A DNA stretch of 64,000 nt, taken from Acinetobacter calcoaceticus. GTDB taxonomy: Bacteria > Pseudomonadota > Gammaproteobacteria > Pseudomonadales > Moraxellaceae. The DNA is taken from the NCBI RefSeq assembly GCF_900520355.1, contig NZ_LS999521.1, positions 2,418,001 through 2,482,000 on the forward strand. Direction: 5' to 3'. Below the pieces are notes generated by a model. The model was not told the origin of the DNA and searched no databases. It saw only the letters and a program-made list of their open reading frames with translations. Each line of letters opens with the position of its first letter. Positions within the stretch are counted from its first letter, which is position 1. Shown piece after piece: positions 19,372 to 29,192 of the stretch. The position numbers were made by a program, and so were the translations under genes.

Positions 19372-20781
19372 TTAGTTATTCAACACCATCACATCATCTT
19401 CTGAATTTTCGGTGACACTCTGCACAAACGTATGTGCTGACACCGTATTTTCACCAAAGACAAAAGGAATGATATGTTCAGGAAAATGCATACTCAGCAT
19501 AAAGCCATAAATATCAGCTAAATGTTGGGTATGCCCTAATGAAGATTTCACATAAATATAGTGATGTGGTTCTACAGGTGTTTGAAGAAAGTGTTGCTGC
19601 AATTTCTTTGAAACTTTTATATCCGTCTGATCTGACAATATCAGCACATAAGGCTCTTCACCTTCATGCTGAGGTAAATCATGAAATTCAAAATGAGTAA
19701 AAAGCTTCGCTGTATATTGTTGGCCTATAACAACTTTCAGATTTTTAGTAGGTTCTAATTCTTGGATTTTTACTAAAGGATCTGCAAGTAAACAGCTTGC
19801 TGCAAATTCAGCAGGAATATAATCTTTAATCATCCAAGACTTTTCATCGACTAGATCTTGATCAATTTCTGAATCAGCCACGACTAAAAAGAACATCTCA
19901 TGCTCTCTTTTATGAATACCTTTTAATAAATGTATTAACTCTTGGTAAGCTAATTGCTCTCCAAAAAAATGATATTCAATGTGAATTTTTTGTGGAGCAA
20001 TCCCAATCTCAGCAAAGAACTCTAAAATTAGTTCATTACTTTGATCATCATTCCAGATATGTAGTAAATCCTCCGAAAGAAGGATATGTAGATTTAAACG
20101 ATTTAAACGATAAACTTCGACTACAGGCATTTGAGCATCGTCATATTCAGACTCGGGATCAACCCATGCCGGATGCATATGATATTCATGAGCTTGCTGC
20201 GACTCATAAAATAAAGTTGAACGTTTTAAATGCTCTGCGAGAAGATATAAGTTTTCTATATTTTGTTCTAATTGCTGTTGTATTAATGACATCATACGAA
20301 CTTGTCTTGGAGATGAGTAATCACTCTCCTCATGATTATCTTCATCCAAATCTTTAATACGATAAGATAAAAGAGGTAATCCGTAAGAGTTTAACAATTG
20401 ATCATCCAGCTCTGGACTTTTAAAGTTTTGTAGCTGCTCAATAATTGCTTCATTCTCACCCAACGCATGCACCGCAAAAGCAGAGTAAATATTGAAATCT
20501 AGCTGTTCTAATGGTTGATCAGTTACTACATTTTGATTTGGATTAGCATCATCTTTATTTTGACTTATAGCTTGTTCTTTCTTGTCTTTGTAAGTTTTAT
20601 AGGCGCTGTAAATTAACCAAGGTGATAAGATCACCAAGGTAATAATTGCAGGTAACATTAAGAAATAAAGGAAAAAATCACCTTTATCAGGATTATATTG
20701 AACGTCACGCCAATAGAAAATAATAATTCCACTAACTACTGTAAAAATAGCAATAAATGAGAGTAATATTTTTTTAATCAT
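19372..20781 (-). CDS. T6SS-associated protein with two N-terminal TM helices
   Basis: 469 residues. Two membrane helices (about 3-24 and 36-60) flank a short loop. A basic stop (KTYKDKKEQ) is followed by a large soluble, probably cytoplasmic domain rich in acidic residues. That domain includes FFLVVADSEID and EEPYVLILSDQTD, suggestive of a Rossmann-like alpha/beta fold. The gene overlaps tssG by four bases (ATGA) and precedes tssM by about 30 bases. By position it is one of the Acinetobacter-specific asa genes (possibly asaB, from memory). I recognise no enzyme motif. Confidence 0.75.
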   Translation of the reverse strand: MIKKILLSFIAIFTVVSGIIIFYWRDVQYNPDKGDFFLYFLMLPAIITLVILSPWLIYSAYKTYKDKKEQAISQNKDDANPNQNVVTDQPLEQLDFNIYSAFAVHALGENEAIIEQLQNFKSPELDDQLLNSYGLPLLSYRIKDLDEDNHEESDYSSPRQVRMMSLIQQQLEQNIENLYLLAEHLKRSTLFYESQQAHEYHMHPAWVDPESEYDDAQMPVVEVYRLNRLNLHILLSEDLLHIWNDDQSNELILEFFAEIGIAPQKIHIEYHFFGEQLAYQELIHLLKGIHKREHEMFFLVVADSEIDQDLVDEKSWMIKDYIPAEFAASCLLADPLVKIQELEPTKNLKVVIGQQYTAKLFTHFEFHDLPQHEGEEPYVLILSDQTDIKVSKKLQQHFLQTPVEPHHYIYVKSSLGHTQHLADIYGFMLSMHFPEHIIPFVFGENTVSAHTFVQSVTENSEDDVMVLNN

Positions 20782-21776
20782 ATTTTCTCTCCAATAAGGC
20801 TATAGCAAGTTTCATGACTATGCACTTTAGGTTGTTGTGATATAAGAAAAGAACCCTGCCCCAAACCATTCTGATTATGATGAGTTAGACAAATAGGTTG
20901 TATTTCAGACTCATCTAATACGAGTCGAAGATCTATCGACAAAGTTGGACTACACCAAGTTTCTACAATTTTTTTTAGTTTTAAACTTAACTCTTGATTT
21001 GGAAGAAAATTTAAATATTGCTGACGTTTTAATGGTCCAATCTGAATTTCGATTTTTCCATCAATTTGCTGAATGGTTTCCCCACAAAATGTATTAACAC
21101 CAAGTAGGCTCGGCAGAGCTCCACCTAAAGTGGTTAATTGGTCACTCGCCAACTTAAAAGATTCTTGTATAAACTCTTTAATTGTAATTTCATGCTTAAA
21201 AATACACGACAGCATCGTTTTTAATGCATGAACTGTATTATTCTGGCCCTGCATTAATCCAGAAAACTCTGCAAAATAGTCATCAAGCTCTGTTTGCTGA
21301 TGTTGCGATCGCACATAGCCATTCAACGCATGCAGAATATCTAGATAATCATTTTTATGTTCAGTCTCATATCGAATTGGCAAATTATATGTAATGCTGG
21401 ACTCTACATATTGAGCGGTAAGCTTATGGTTAAATAAACTCAGAAACTCTTTAGTTTCAGCTCTTTGCTGCCGTGGGGCCTGTTTAATCTTGTTCGTATA
21501 GGTATAAGGTAAAGCACCTTGTATGCCTGTAAGGCCAACAATCAAATTAGTGATATAAACCCGCTCATTCGATAATTCTAAATTTTCAATTTCAGTAGCA
21601 GGGAAATTTAAATTAAAGGATGTCTCAAACTTGAAATAATCACTCCAAGATGAACCAACTGCGTGACTTGAATCGTGCCTTAATAGACGTGTTGCCTGAA
21701 TAAATTCAAAAGACTTTGGCTTTGTAAACAACTCAGCTGTTATAGAAGAGTCTTGCCACCAACGTTCTGACTGCAT
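20778..21776 (-). CDS. tssG: T6SS baseplate protein TssG
   Basis: 332 residues, the usual length for the VasB/ImpH family. The N-terminal FEFIQATRLL and internal VGLTGIQGALPYTYT are hallmark segments (the common form is GLTGPLGVLP). TssG clamps two TssF subunits to make the baseplate wedge. It overlaps tssF by 37 bases and the next gene by four, so the three are tightly coupled. Confidence 0.95.
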   Translation of the reverse strand: MQSERWWQDSSITAELFTKPKSFEFIQATRLLRHDSSHAVGSSWSDYFKFETSFNLNFPATEIENLELSNERVYITNLIVGLTGIQGALPYTYTNKIKQAPRQQRAETKEFLSLFNHKLTAQYVESSITYNLPIRYETEHKNDYLDILHALNGYVRSQHQQTELDDYFAEFSGLMQGQNNTVHALKTMLSCIFKHEITIKEFIQESFKLASDQLTTLGGALPSLLGVNTFCGETIQQIDGKIEIQIGPLKRQQYLNFLPNQELSLKLKKIVETWCSPTLSIDLRLVLDESEIQPICLTHHNQNGLGQGSFLISQQPKVHSHETCYSLIGEKI

Positions 21777-23551
21777 TGGTATAACTCCTGCTGAGATGAA
21801 TAATCCTTAACAACCAAATCAACAAAACTATTAATTTGAACCTTTAAATTAAAAACACGACTTAACAATTGACTAAAAATGTATAGGCTATGACCTCTAA
21901 ATACAGATGAATCAATTTGCAACTCGGCCTTCACGCCCCTTACAAACATTGGAAATGGTTTACCATCTACCAGTTTATGAGTAAGTGAAAATTCAAGATG
22001 TTCAATTGATTCAATAATTAGATAATTTTCTTTTGATAACGGTAAGTTATATAAAGCAAGTAATTCTTTAATATGAGATACCGCATCACCTTTCATTAAA
22101 GCTAAACTATTTAATGAAAGGTGCGAAATAACCCGCCACTGTTCACTCTGGCTTTGTCCAAATTGATAAGGTTTGGTCGGTCTTTTTAAAACAATGGCAC
22201 GTCTAGCGAGGCTACTATCATTTAAGTTCAATATGTTATTAGATTGCCCCAATGCTTCGTGTGGTAAGTCACGATTTGAGCACAATAATTTTGTACTAAT
22301 AAAATCTGAACGTGTTGAAGAAGGATTTAAATTTTTAGAAATAATTGAATATCCCATTTCAACGAAATTCGGTTGTAGTTTTTGATAGTTGACCGAATAG
22401 AAAAAGCGGGCCTTGTCTGCATGGTAATGACTCATCGCAAAAAAAGGCAGCACAGGAACATAACTTTCTTCGTGACTGGTTTTTTCACGCACCATATTCA
22501 TTTCTGTAATTGAATAGACTTGATAAAACTCAGGATGATGCGCATCTGTAATTAATGGATATTCTAATTGCTTGTGTACGATTTTTTGAGGTTCAGCATA
22601 TTTTTCAAATAAATTAATGACTGGTGTAGTAAATAATTTAAAATTAGCAACATTCAGCTCAGAATAATTTCGAACCACGGCTTGATCATTTAAATTTAAT
22701 TTAAAATGAATCAGGAGTTCAAACTCACTACCTTCTAGAGATAGATTCTTTAAAAAGTCTAAATCCAGCTTAAGATAATTAAATTTTTCAGGAAAACAAA
22801 AATACTCCATGAGTAAACGATACGCATGATGAGTATGCTGATCGAGAGGTAATAAACTCTCTTGTTCTGAAAAACCAGTTAACTCAAATGGATTTTTATC
22901 CAGCGCTATAACCTTCTGCCCTATTTTGATGGCAAAAGTTGTTCCCTTCTTAAAAATACTATCTAGTACTTGAAGCGGGAAATTAGAAATTGCATCTAAA
23001 TAAATAGGAAGTTTTTCATTTATTAAACATAAATGAGCATGATTAAAAATTTCGAATTTAAAATTTAAAGTCGCATTTTGGCTCAAATGCATATGTGCAC
23101 TTGGTGTACTTTTAAACTCTAGCGCTTGCAACGTTATTGGGAGTAATTTGACTTCTTGCGTAGTATTAAACTCACATTGAACCCCCTTAAAACTACGAGA
23201 CTTCAAAACCGTATGTGCAGGCACAACATGGGCTTGTGTGAGCTGTTTAATTTTATTTATATCTTCGAAACTTACTACCGAACAAGCTGGAAAGTGCCGC
23301 AGGTATTGAGGAAACATCACCTCAAATAAAGAACGTGTAAATACGTCATAACTATCAGCAAGTTTTTTATCAATACGAGCAGCAATTAATGAAAACGCCT
23401 GTATAAGACGCTCAATATGCGGGTCATCAATCTGCTCTTGATTTAAAGATAAGCGTTGAGCAATTTTCGGATATTTTTGGGCAAATTCTCGAGATTGCTG
23501 ACCAAATTCTTGTAGTTGTTTTTCGTAAAACGGTAAAAGCTCTTCTATCAC
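21740..23551 (-). CDS. tssF: T6SS baseplate protein TssF
   Basis: 603 residues. The N-terminus LLPFYEKQLQEFGQQSREFAQKYP and the following ARIDKKLADSYDVFTRSLFEVMFPQYLRHFPA are characteristic of the VasA/ImpG family. Two TssF and one TssG form the wedge. It lies 16 bases after tssE and overlaps the start of tssG. Confidence 0.95.
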   Translation of the reverse strand: MIEELLPFYEKQLQEFGQQSREFAQKYPKIAQRLSLNQEQIDDPHIERLIQAFSLIAARIDKKLADSYDVFTRSLFEVMFPQYLRHFPACSVVSFEDINKIKQLTQAHVVPAHTVLKSRSFKGVQCEFNTTQEVKLLPITLQALEFKSTPSAHMHLSQNATLNFKFEIFNHAHLCLINEKLPIYLDAISNFPLQVLDSIFKKGTTFAIKIGQKVIALDKNPFELTGFSEQESLLPLDQHTHHAYRLLMEYFCFPEKFNYLKLDLDFLKNLSLEGSEFELLIHFKLNLNDQAVVRNYSELNVANFKLFTTPVINLFEKYAEPQKIVHKQLEYPLITDAHHPEFYQVYSITEMNMVREKTSHEESYVPVLPFFAMSHYHADKARFFYSVNYQKLQPNFVEMGYSIISKNLNPSSTRSDFISTKLLCSNRDLPHEALGQSNNILNLNDSSLARRAIVLKRPTKPYQFGQSQSEQWRVISHLSLNSLALMKGDAVSHIKELLALYNLPLSKENYLIIESIEHLEFSLTHKLVDGKPFPMFVRGVKAELQIDSSVFRGHSLYIFSQLLSRVFNLKVQINSFVDLVVKDYSSQQELYQCSQNVGGKTLL

Positions 23552-23567
23552 AACACACCCACTACGC

Positions 23568-24044
23568 TTAGGTTCTCGCTGAAATTACATATTGTTGCGT
23601 TGTCGGTTTTAGCAATGCATCAAAAACGACAGGTTCATACAGTGGATGAATATTTAGATAAGCCTGAATACTTAAACATAATGCCCCCATATTATGTCCA
23701 TCCAACAACATCTCGACCCGTATTTGTCTTAATCTAGGCTCATGAGCTGCTATTGATTGTTCAATTGATTGGCAAATCTTGTCTCGATCTAGTGGATTGG
23801 CTGTAGAAAGCCCCACAAAATCAATAATCCCGAACTGAAGTATAGATTTTTTAACTAATGGATAATCATCGACCACGTGGTCCAATTTAGCGACCCGACT
23901 ATTCAGCAAGTCTTCTAAATCTTTTGCTACCGATTCTCTTAATTGCTGAATAGAAAGACCTTTTGCATAATCTTCACTTTCAGGAATTAAACGATCAAAC
24001 AAAGTTGAACGAAATCCGTATGGATAAAGCCGATCTAAATTCAT
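23568..24044 (-). CDS. tssE: T6SS baseplate protein TssE (gp25-like)
   Basis: 158 residues. gp25-like fold: RESVAKDLEDLLNSR is the segment corresponding to the conserved xREIxxLLNTR motif that starts sheath polymerisation. It is followed by SILQFGIIDFVGLS and the strand-helix-strand typical of the family. It follows hcp by about 80 bases, a gap that leaves room for mRNA processing since hcp is usually the most abundant product. Confidence 0.94.
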   Translation of the reverse strand: MNLDRLYPYGFRSTLFDRLIPESEDYAKGLSIQQLRESVAKDLEDLLNSRVAKLDHVVDDYPLVKKSILQFGIIDFVGLSTANPLDRDKICQSIEQSIAAHEPRLRQIRVEMLLDGHNMGALCLSIQAYLNIHPLYEPVVFDALLKPTTQQYVISART

Positions 24045-24122
24045 TCAAGTTCACAACAAGCATGCTTAAAGACAGCAGAGGCTAACTTTATGTCAGCCTC
24101 CACCAAATATTCACTTAAATAA

Positions 24123-24626
24123 TTATGCTGCGTAAGAAGCAGTATTATTAGAAAGTGACCATTTCTTAGTAACAGCACCTTTAGCAGTACCGTTAATATC
24201 TTGTTGGTTATATGTCCACTCAACAGCTGCGTATTTCAAACCAAACGCTTCAGTTGGAACACCTTCTTCGTTAACTGTTGGAGTTACACTAGAAACTAGA
24301 ACATGCTTCAATTTAATTTGTAAGTACTTGATGCGTTTGTCACCATTCGCACGATAAAAATCAATTTGTACTTCATCAAATGTATAACCAGCTGAACATG
24401 CTTCCCATAATTTCGGGCTAGTTGCATCTAAGTCTTTAATAAAAAGCATATCTGAATGTTCAACACGTTCAGCAGTATGACCACCAACACTACTTGAAGT
24501 AGCAGATTTAGGTTGACGAATGTTGTGAGACCAAGAGTTAACTTCTAACCAGCCTTTGTGCTCAGAATCACGAGATTCGCCATCAACTTTATACTTACCG
24601 CGAAACTCAACGTATATATCTTTCAT
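24123..24626 (-). CDS. hcp: T6SS tube protein Hcp (TssD)
   Basis: 167 residues, the expected size. Hcp hexamers stack into the inner tube and are the classic secretion marker. It starts KDIYVEFRGKYKVDGESRD with GWLEVNSWSHNIRQP, the standard Hcp beta-barrel opening. It has no C-terminal effector extension. It is in the same operon between tssC and tssE. Confidence 0.96.
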   Translation of the reverse strand: MKDIYVEFRGKYKVDGESRDSEHKGWLEVNSWSHNIRQPKSATSSSVGGHTAERVEHSDMLFIKDLDATSPKLWEACSAGYTFDEVQIDFYRANGDKRIKYLQIKLKHVLVSSVTPTVNEEGVPTEAFGLKYAAVEWTYNQQDINGTAKGAVTKKWSLSNNTASYAA

Positions 24627-24675
24627 TTAGAACTTTCCTATTTTTAATTTAAAGTTATTCTTTCGCTGACCTTTA

Positions 24676-26157
24676 TTAATTTGAGGACTGAGGTAACTCA
24701 GTGACAAGTCGTAAAGAAACCGACAACTCATCCAGCTGGAAGTGTGGTCGCAAGAAAACCACAGACTTGTAGTGACCTGGTTGAGCAGGATCTTCTACAA
24801 CTTTTACAGACGCTTCACGTAAAGGGTATTGAGCTTTTGCTTCTTGAGAAGCGCCATCATCAAGTAATACATACTGTGACAACCACTCATTTAAAAATGC
24901 TTCAACATTTCCAGCAGAAGCAAAACTACCCACCTTATCTCTCATCATTGCTTTTAAATAATGAGCAATACGTGAAACAGCCATGATGTACTGAATTTGA
25001 CTTGATAAAGCAGAGTTTGCATTTGCTGTATCATTGTCATATTTTTTAGGTTTTTGAGTTGATTGCGCGCCAAAGAAAGCAGCGTAATCGGTATTTTTAC
25101 AATGTACTAAAGGAATAAAGCCCAAATCGCTTAATTCTTTTTCACGACGATCAGTAATAGCAATTTCTGTTGGACACTTGAATACCACTTCGCCATCTTG
25201 TGTTTTAAAAGTATGAACTGGTAAGCCTTCTACTAAACCACCACCCTCAACACCGCGAATTGCAGCACACCAACCATGCATATCAAATGCATTTGTTAAA
25301 CGCGTACCGAAAGCATAAGCAGCATTCATCCACAAATATTCATTGTGGTTTGCACCCGAAACATCCTCAGCAAAGTTAAACCCTTCTGTCGCTGTTCCTT
25401 CTTTTGGATGATAAGGAAGACGACCAAGCACGTGTGGCAAGGTTAAAGCGACATAACGAGAATCTTCACTGTCACGGAATGAACGCCATTGAACATATTC
25501 AGCCGTTTCAAAGATTTTTGAAACATCTCTAGGACGATCAATATCTGTAAATGACTCAAGACCAAGAATGCTTGGGCTAGCAGCAGAAACGAAAGGCGCA
25601 TGAGCTGCTGCGGCAACGTGAGAGATTTGCTCAAGCAAATACATATCAGAAGGCGTGCGGTCAAACTCAAAATCACCAATGAGTGCTGAATATGGTGCAC
25701 CACCAAAAGACCCATACTCTTCTTCATAGATTTTTTTGAATAAAGTACTTTGATCAAAGTCTGTAGCACCTTGAAAATCTTTTACCAACTCTTTTTTAGT
25801 CGTATTTAACATACGAATTTTAATGAGAGGATTAGAAGGTGTTTCCTGACAGAAGTAGTAAAGACCACGCCAAGTTGACTCAATTTTTTGGAATTGTTCA
25901 TTGTGCATGATCTGACTTAATTGATTTGAAATCAGTGCATCAATTTCTGCAATACGCTTATCAATTGATAAAGTCATATTTTCAGAAACTGTAATTGTCC
26001 CTGCCATTACTTCCTTGGCAAGTTCACCGATTAAGCTTTTTGCACGCGAATGTTCTTCTTCATTTCGGGCAATACGGCTTTCTTCAACAATCGAGTCTAA
26101 AAGATTAACTTGTTCATTTTCAACAAGTGGCATTGCTGCCGATTGAGCATTATTCAT
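24676..26157 (-). CDS. tssC: T6SS sheath large subunit TssC
   Basis: About 493 residues. Start chosen at the ATG at 26157, which has GGAGG six bases upstream; an upstream in-frame ATG at 26172 lies within tssB. Family hallmarks are ESTWRGLYYF, LIGDFEF, RFRDSEDSRY-like (here WRSFRDSEDSRYVALT) and PYHPKEGT. It forms the contractile sheath with TssB, and overlaps its gene by eight bases. Confidence 0.96.
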   Translation of the reverse strand: MNNAQSAAMPLVENEQVNLLDSIVEESRIARNEEEHSRAKSLIGELAKEVMAGTITVSENMTLSIDKRIAEIDALISNQLSQIMHNEQFQKIESTWRGLYYFCQETPSNPLIKIRMLNTTKKELVKDFQGATDFDQSTLFKKIYEEEYGSFGGAPYSALIGDFEFDRTPSDMYLLEQISHVAAAAHAPFVSAASPSILGLESFTDIDRPRDVSKIFETAEYVQWRSFRDSEDSRYVALTLPHVLGRLPYHPKEGTATEGFNFAEDVSGANHNEYLWMNAAYAFGTRLTNAFDMHGWCAAIRGVEGGGLVEGLPVHTFKTQDGEVVFKCPTEIAITDRREKELSDLGFIPLVHCKNTDYAAFFGAQSTQKPKKYDNDTANANSALSSQIQYIMAVSRIAHYLKAMMRDKVGSFASAGNVEAFLNEWLSQYVLLDDGASQEAKAQYPLREASVKVVEDPAQPGHYKSVVFLRPHFQLDELSVSLRLVTELPQSSN

Positions 26158-26653
26158 GATCAGCCTCCGCACTTAATTTACGGATCTGATCAGTACTTTT
26201 AAGAACTTCATCAAGTAAGTCTTCTAGACGCTCGCTGTTAGAAATCTTATTTCTCAAATCTGTTAAACGCTCACGGGCTTCAACCAGTTTTTTTAATGGG
26301 TCAACTTGTTGAACAACATTTTCCGGGCGAAAATCTTCCATTGACTTAAATGTTAAATCAACTGCAATTCTCCCACCCTCTTCAGTCAGCGTATTATCTA
26401 CTTGAAAAGCTGCTCTTGGAGACAATGACTCCATAACTTCATCAATATTATCTAAATCGACATTGATGAATTTTTTATCTTTTAATTTTGTACGTTCAAG
26501 CTCAGATGCTGCCGAAAAATCACCCATCACACCAACAACAAATGGTAATTCCTTCGCTTCTTTTGCATCACCAATTTCAACATCATATGTGAGCTGAACA
26601 CGTGGAGGTCGAATTCGCTGAAGCTTCTTTTGTACGCTTTCTCTCTTAGCCAT
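26150..26653 (-). CDS. tssB: T6SS sheath small subunit TssB
   Basis: 167 residues. It starts with the family features RIRPPRVQLTYDVEIGDA and ELPFVVGVMGDFS, and the C-terminal helix RLTDLRNKISNSERLEDLL pairs with TssC. It is the second gene of the operon, 16 bases after asaA. No effector or regulator domains are added. Confidence 0.96.
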   Translation of the reverse strand: MAKRESVQKKLQRIRPPRVQLTYDVEIGDAKEAKELPFVVGVMGDFSAASELERTKLKDKKFINVDLDNIDEVMESLSPRAAFQVDNTLTEEGGRIAVDLTFKSMEDFRPENVVQQVDPLKKLVEARERLTDLRNKISNSERLEDLLDEVLKSTDQIRKLSAEADHE

Positions 26654-26669
26654 AAGATTCTATTCCTGA

Positions 26670-27359
26670 TTATTTAATTAAAGGGTCAAAAGGCGAACTT
26701 TTTGATTTATTAACATTGGCTACAGGGGCAGTTTTTGGTTTAACCGCAGTTGCTTTTGCTGGAGTTGCTACTCGTTTAGTTACTGCTCTGGAAGTAGTAA
26801 CTCTGTTACGTGTTACAGCTTGTTTTCTATAACTTCTTCTTTCGTTATCAACTGAGCCACCTTCTGTAGCTGCCTTAACATTTGAAGTATCAGGCGCAGG
26901 CATTGAAGTATGAATATTTTCAATTAACTGTTTAGCAGGTGGATAAGTTACATCGTTGCTTAAATAACGCATTTCCTGACTTCGCATTTGCTGCAATGAG
27001 TTATTTGCAATGCTTACGCCAGATAAAAATAGAACATCTGTTATTAATGAACCGCGTATATTTTGACTTTGCAATTGGCTTGCCAAATTCAATGCTTTAA
27101 CTGGTTGATTGGTTTGGTAAAACCGCATAGCAGCTTTAGCTAATAAATCATTTTTTTGAGTCGCATTATCGCTATCACAAACTTGTTTAAAAATATTCAA
27201 TAGCTCAGGATCATTTTGACCTTCTGCTAACGGATTCTTTTTAATACAACTTTTTTTAAGTTTTACAGGCTCTAGTTCTGCTGCTTGAGCACATGATAGA
27301 CCGATAATGTTTCCAGTCAGCAAAAGTATCAAAATACTTCGTTTCAACACAACTTTCAT
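26670..27359 (-). CDS. asaA: Periplasmic T6SS protein AsaA
   Basis: 229 residues. A signal peptide (about 1-27, ending SCAQA) leads to an alpha-helical, tetratricopeptide-like region (about 50-140: LLAKAAMRFYQTNQPVKALNLA). A basic Thr/Ala/Lys/Pro-rich tail (about 165-229) ends SKSSPFDPLIK. It is the first gene of the operon, with GAGG before the ATG. This position and architecture match AsaA, an Acinetobacter-specific component reported to affect assembly or stability of the apparatus, probably through TssM. The TslA localisation factor of A. baylyi may be the same family, but I am not certain. Confidence 0.82.
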   Translation of the reverse strand: MKVVLKRSILILLLTGNIIGLSCAQAAELEPVKLKKSCIKKNPLAEGQNDPELLNIFKQVCDSDNATQKNDLLAKAAMRFYQTNQPVKALNLASQLQSQNIRGSLITDVLFLSGVSIANNSLQQMRSQEMRYLSNDVTYPPAKQLIENIHTSMPAPDTSNVKAATEGGSVDNERRSYRKQAVTRNRVTTSRAVTKRVATPAKATAVKPKTAPVANVNKSKSSPFDPLIK

Positions 27360-28170
27360 TCCTCTGTTTTCTTATTTATTCAAGGCTTTACTGAAAAGTT
27401 AATATTGATAAAACATTAAAAAATCAGCCTAAAAACCTTATATTCAAAAAATTTATGCGCAGTTTATCATATAAACAAACATATTTTATATAAAAATCAT
27501 ATCAACTTAAACTAAAAGTAAATAGTTAAGATGGTTATAAAATATAGCTTAATAAAGTTATTTTCATAAAAATATAATATTGTTATTTTTTGTAATTAAA
27601 AATAAATTATTGATTTTTATTAAAAAATTAAAATAAAAACTAAACATAAAATTGATTTAAATATCATTCATTTAGTTTTTATGAAACATTTGCTTAACAA
27701 TATTTAAGTTTATATTACTAGATGGTAATTCCATTTGGTTATGAACAAGCCATCAAAACTTATAGTAAAAGATTGCAGTACAAAAAACTATGAAACTTGT
27801 CAAGACTAATCTGTCTATCGATTATACTTTTTTAAATAAATTTAGTTTTCTGAATAAGGATTAAAAAGTACCATCCTTGGCCTCAAGCATGATTTTTCGA
27901 ATATTTTCATTAAAAATCTACAAGCAAAAAAAATTAAGTTTGTTTTTGTAAAAATATCATGACGAATTATAGATTTCTCTTTTGAAGAGCCGATTGGTTC
28001 ACACGCAATTCCCAAACCAAAGACATCTAATCTATATTTCAATTATAAACTATCTGAGTTCATTTTAATTTTTCATAAACTATAATGATTATTCACTGAG
28101 TTGAATAACAAAACCGCTATTTATATCTTTCACATCTCTTATTAAAATAGTTTCATCAATATTCAACCCA
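27360..28170. other. AT-rich upstream region of the T6SS operon
   Basis: About 810 bases between the divergent asaA and the SUMF1-like gene, extremely AT-rich with long A and T runs. It must hold the main T6SS promoter and looks like a candidate for H-NS silencing, a known mode of T6SS control in Acinetobacter. I cannot point to a convincing -35/-10 pair. A 66-codon minus-strand frame (27842-28042) has no ribosome site and no recognised family. Confidence 0.55.
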
Positions 28171-29190
28171 ATGATTTCCAACAAAATGATGAAACGGAAT
28201 ATAGCTGTTGTTTTATTTTCAAGTCTTGCTTTAAGTGCTTGTGCTAAATCTAGTGAGACAAATCATAAATCTTCAAAGCTCTCACCAGAACTTCAACAAA
28301 AAATTCAGCAATTGGTTGAAAAAACCAAAAAGAATATGATATTCGTTGAAGGTGGTAGCTACCTGATGGGTGATTTTGGACTAGCGACCCCAGAATTAGA
28401 AAAAATGGTTCCAAATAGTATGGCGGTGAAGAATCCCAAGGGTAATACTGAAAAACCTGCTAACCAACCTTTTTCGCCAGGGGATAATAATAAAATACTG
28501 CATAAAGTCACACTTAGCAGTTTTAATATGAATGCTTATAAAACAACGTTAGAAGACTTTAATATTTTTACAGCAGCCACCGGACAAAATGAGAGTGCAG
28601 ATAATAAGCGATATAATCAAAAAATCGCTCATGAAATAGCCACTGGTATGGCGTGGCAACAAGCCAAAGACTACTGCCAATGGTTGGGACAGCAAGTCGG
28701 AACACCTATGGATTTACCTAGTGAAGCACAATGGGAATATGTAGCTCGAAATAAAGGACAATATACTCTATTTGCAACTAATACAGGCCATATTGAAGAG
28801 GGAAAAAACTTATGGAGTATGGAACAATACGATCAATATATTGAGAAAAACAGCCCCTCTACTGCCGTAAACATTCCTGTTCTAGGGAAAACACCATCGA
28901 ATCCTCTAGGTTTTTACGACCTTGTTACGAATAATTATGAATGGATGAATGATTGGTACGATAAATATTATTATAAACATTCACCTATTGATAACCCAAC
29001 AGGACCTAAAACAGGGACTGAAAAGGTATTACGTAGTACATCGCCAATGGGAGCCGATAATTTGATGATGGCTGATGGAATAAACATAGCTAGAACTAAA
29101 GCTTTACCAACTCCAAATGAGGAAAGTAAAACTAAGTATCGTTTATATTCTGCGCGTTGTGTCGCTAATGTTCCACAGCCTATAAAATAA
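28171..29190 (+). CDS. SUMF1/FGE-sulfatase-domain lipoprotein, T6SS-linked
   Basis: 339 residues. A lipoprotein signal peptide ends in the lipobox LSAC (about residue 23). In-frame ATGs at 28186 and 28189 are alternative starts. The rest is a formylglycine-generating-enzyme-like fold with IFVEGGSYLMGDFG, DLPSEAQWEYVAR, GFYDLVTNNYEWM and a C-terminal YSARC. The paired catalytic cysteines of true formylglycine-generating enzyme are not evident, so enzymatic activity is doubtful. It is convergent with the VgrG-linked cargo candidate, two bases apart. A periplasmic, membrane-anchored partner or immunity protein for that cargo is the best guess. It is not the TssJ lipoprotein, which has a different, smaller fold. 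Confidence 0.8.
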   Translation: MISNKMMKRNIAVVLFSSLALSACAKSSETNHKSSKLSPELQQKIQQLVEKTKKNMIFVEGGSYLMGDFGLATPELEKMVPNSMAVKNPKGNTEKPANQPFSPGDNNKILHKVTLSSFNMNAYKTTLEDFNIFTAATGQNESADNKRYNQKIAHEIATGMAWQQAKDYCQWLGQQVGTPMDLPSEAQWEYVARNKGQYTLFATNTGHIEEGKNLWSMEQYDQYIEKNSPSTAVNIPVLGKTPSNPLGFYDLVTNNYEWMNDWYDKYYYKHSPIDNPTGPKTGTEKVLRSTSPMGADNLMMADGINIARTKALPTPNEESKTKYRLYSARCVANVPQPIK

Positions 29191-29192
29191 CT

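Noticed and set aside
27842..28042. 66-codon minus-strand frame in the T6SS upstream region
   Set aside because: No ribosome site, lies in very AT-rich DNA and matches nothing I know. The first 25 residues look slightly protein-like, so a decayed gene cannot be excluded.
28171..29190. SUMF1-like lipoprotein as the missing TssJ
   Set aside because: TssJ is a small transthyretin-fold lipoprotein of about 150-180 residues. This protein is 339 residues with clear FGE-sulfatase motifs.
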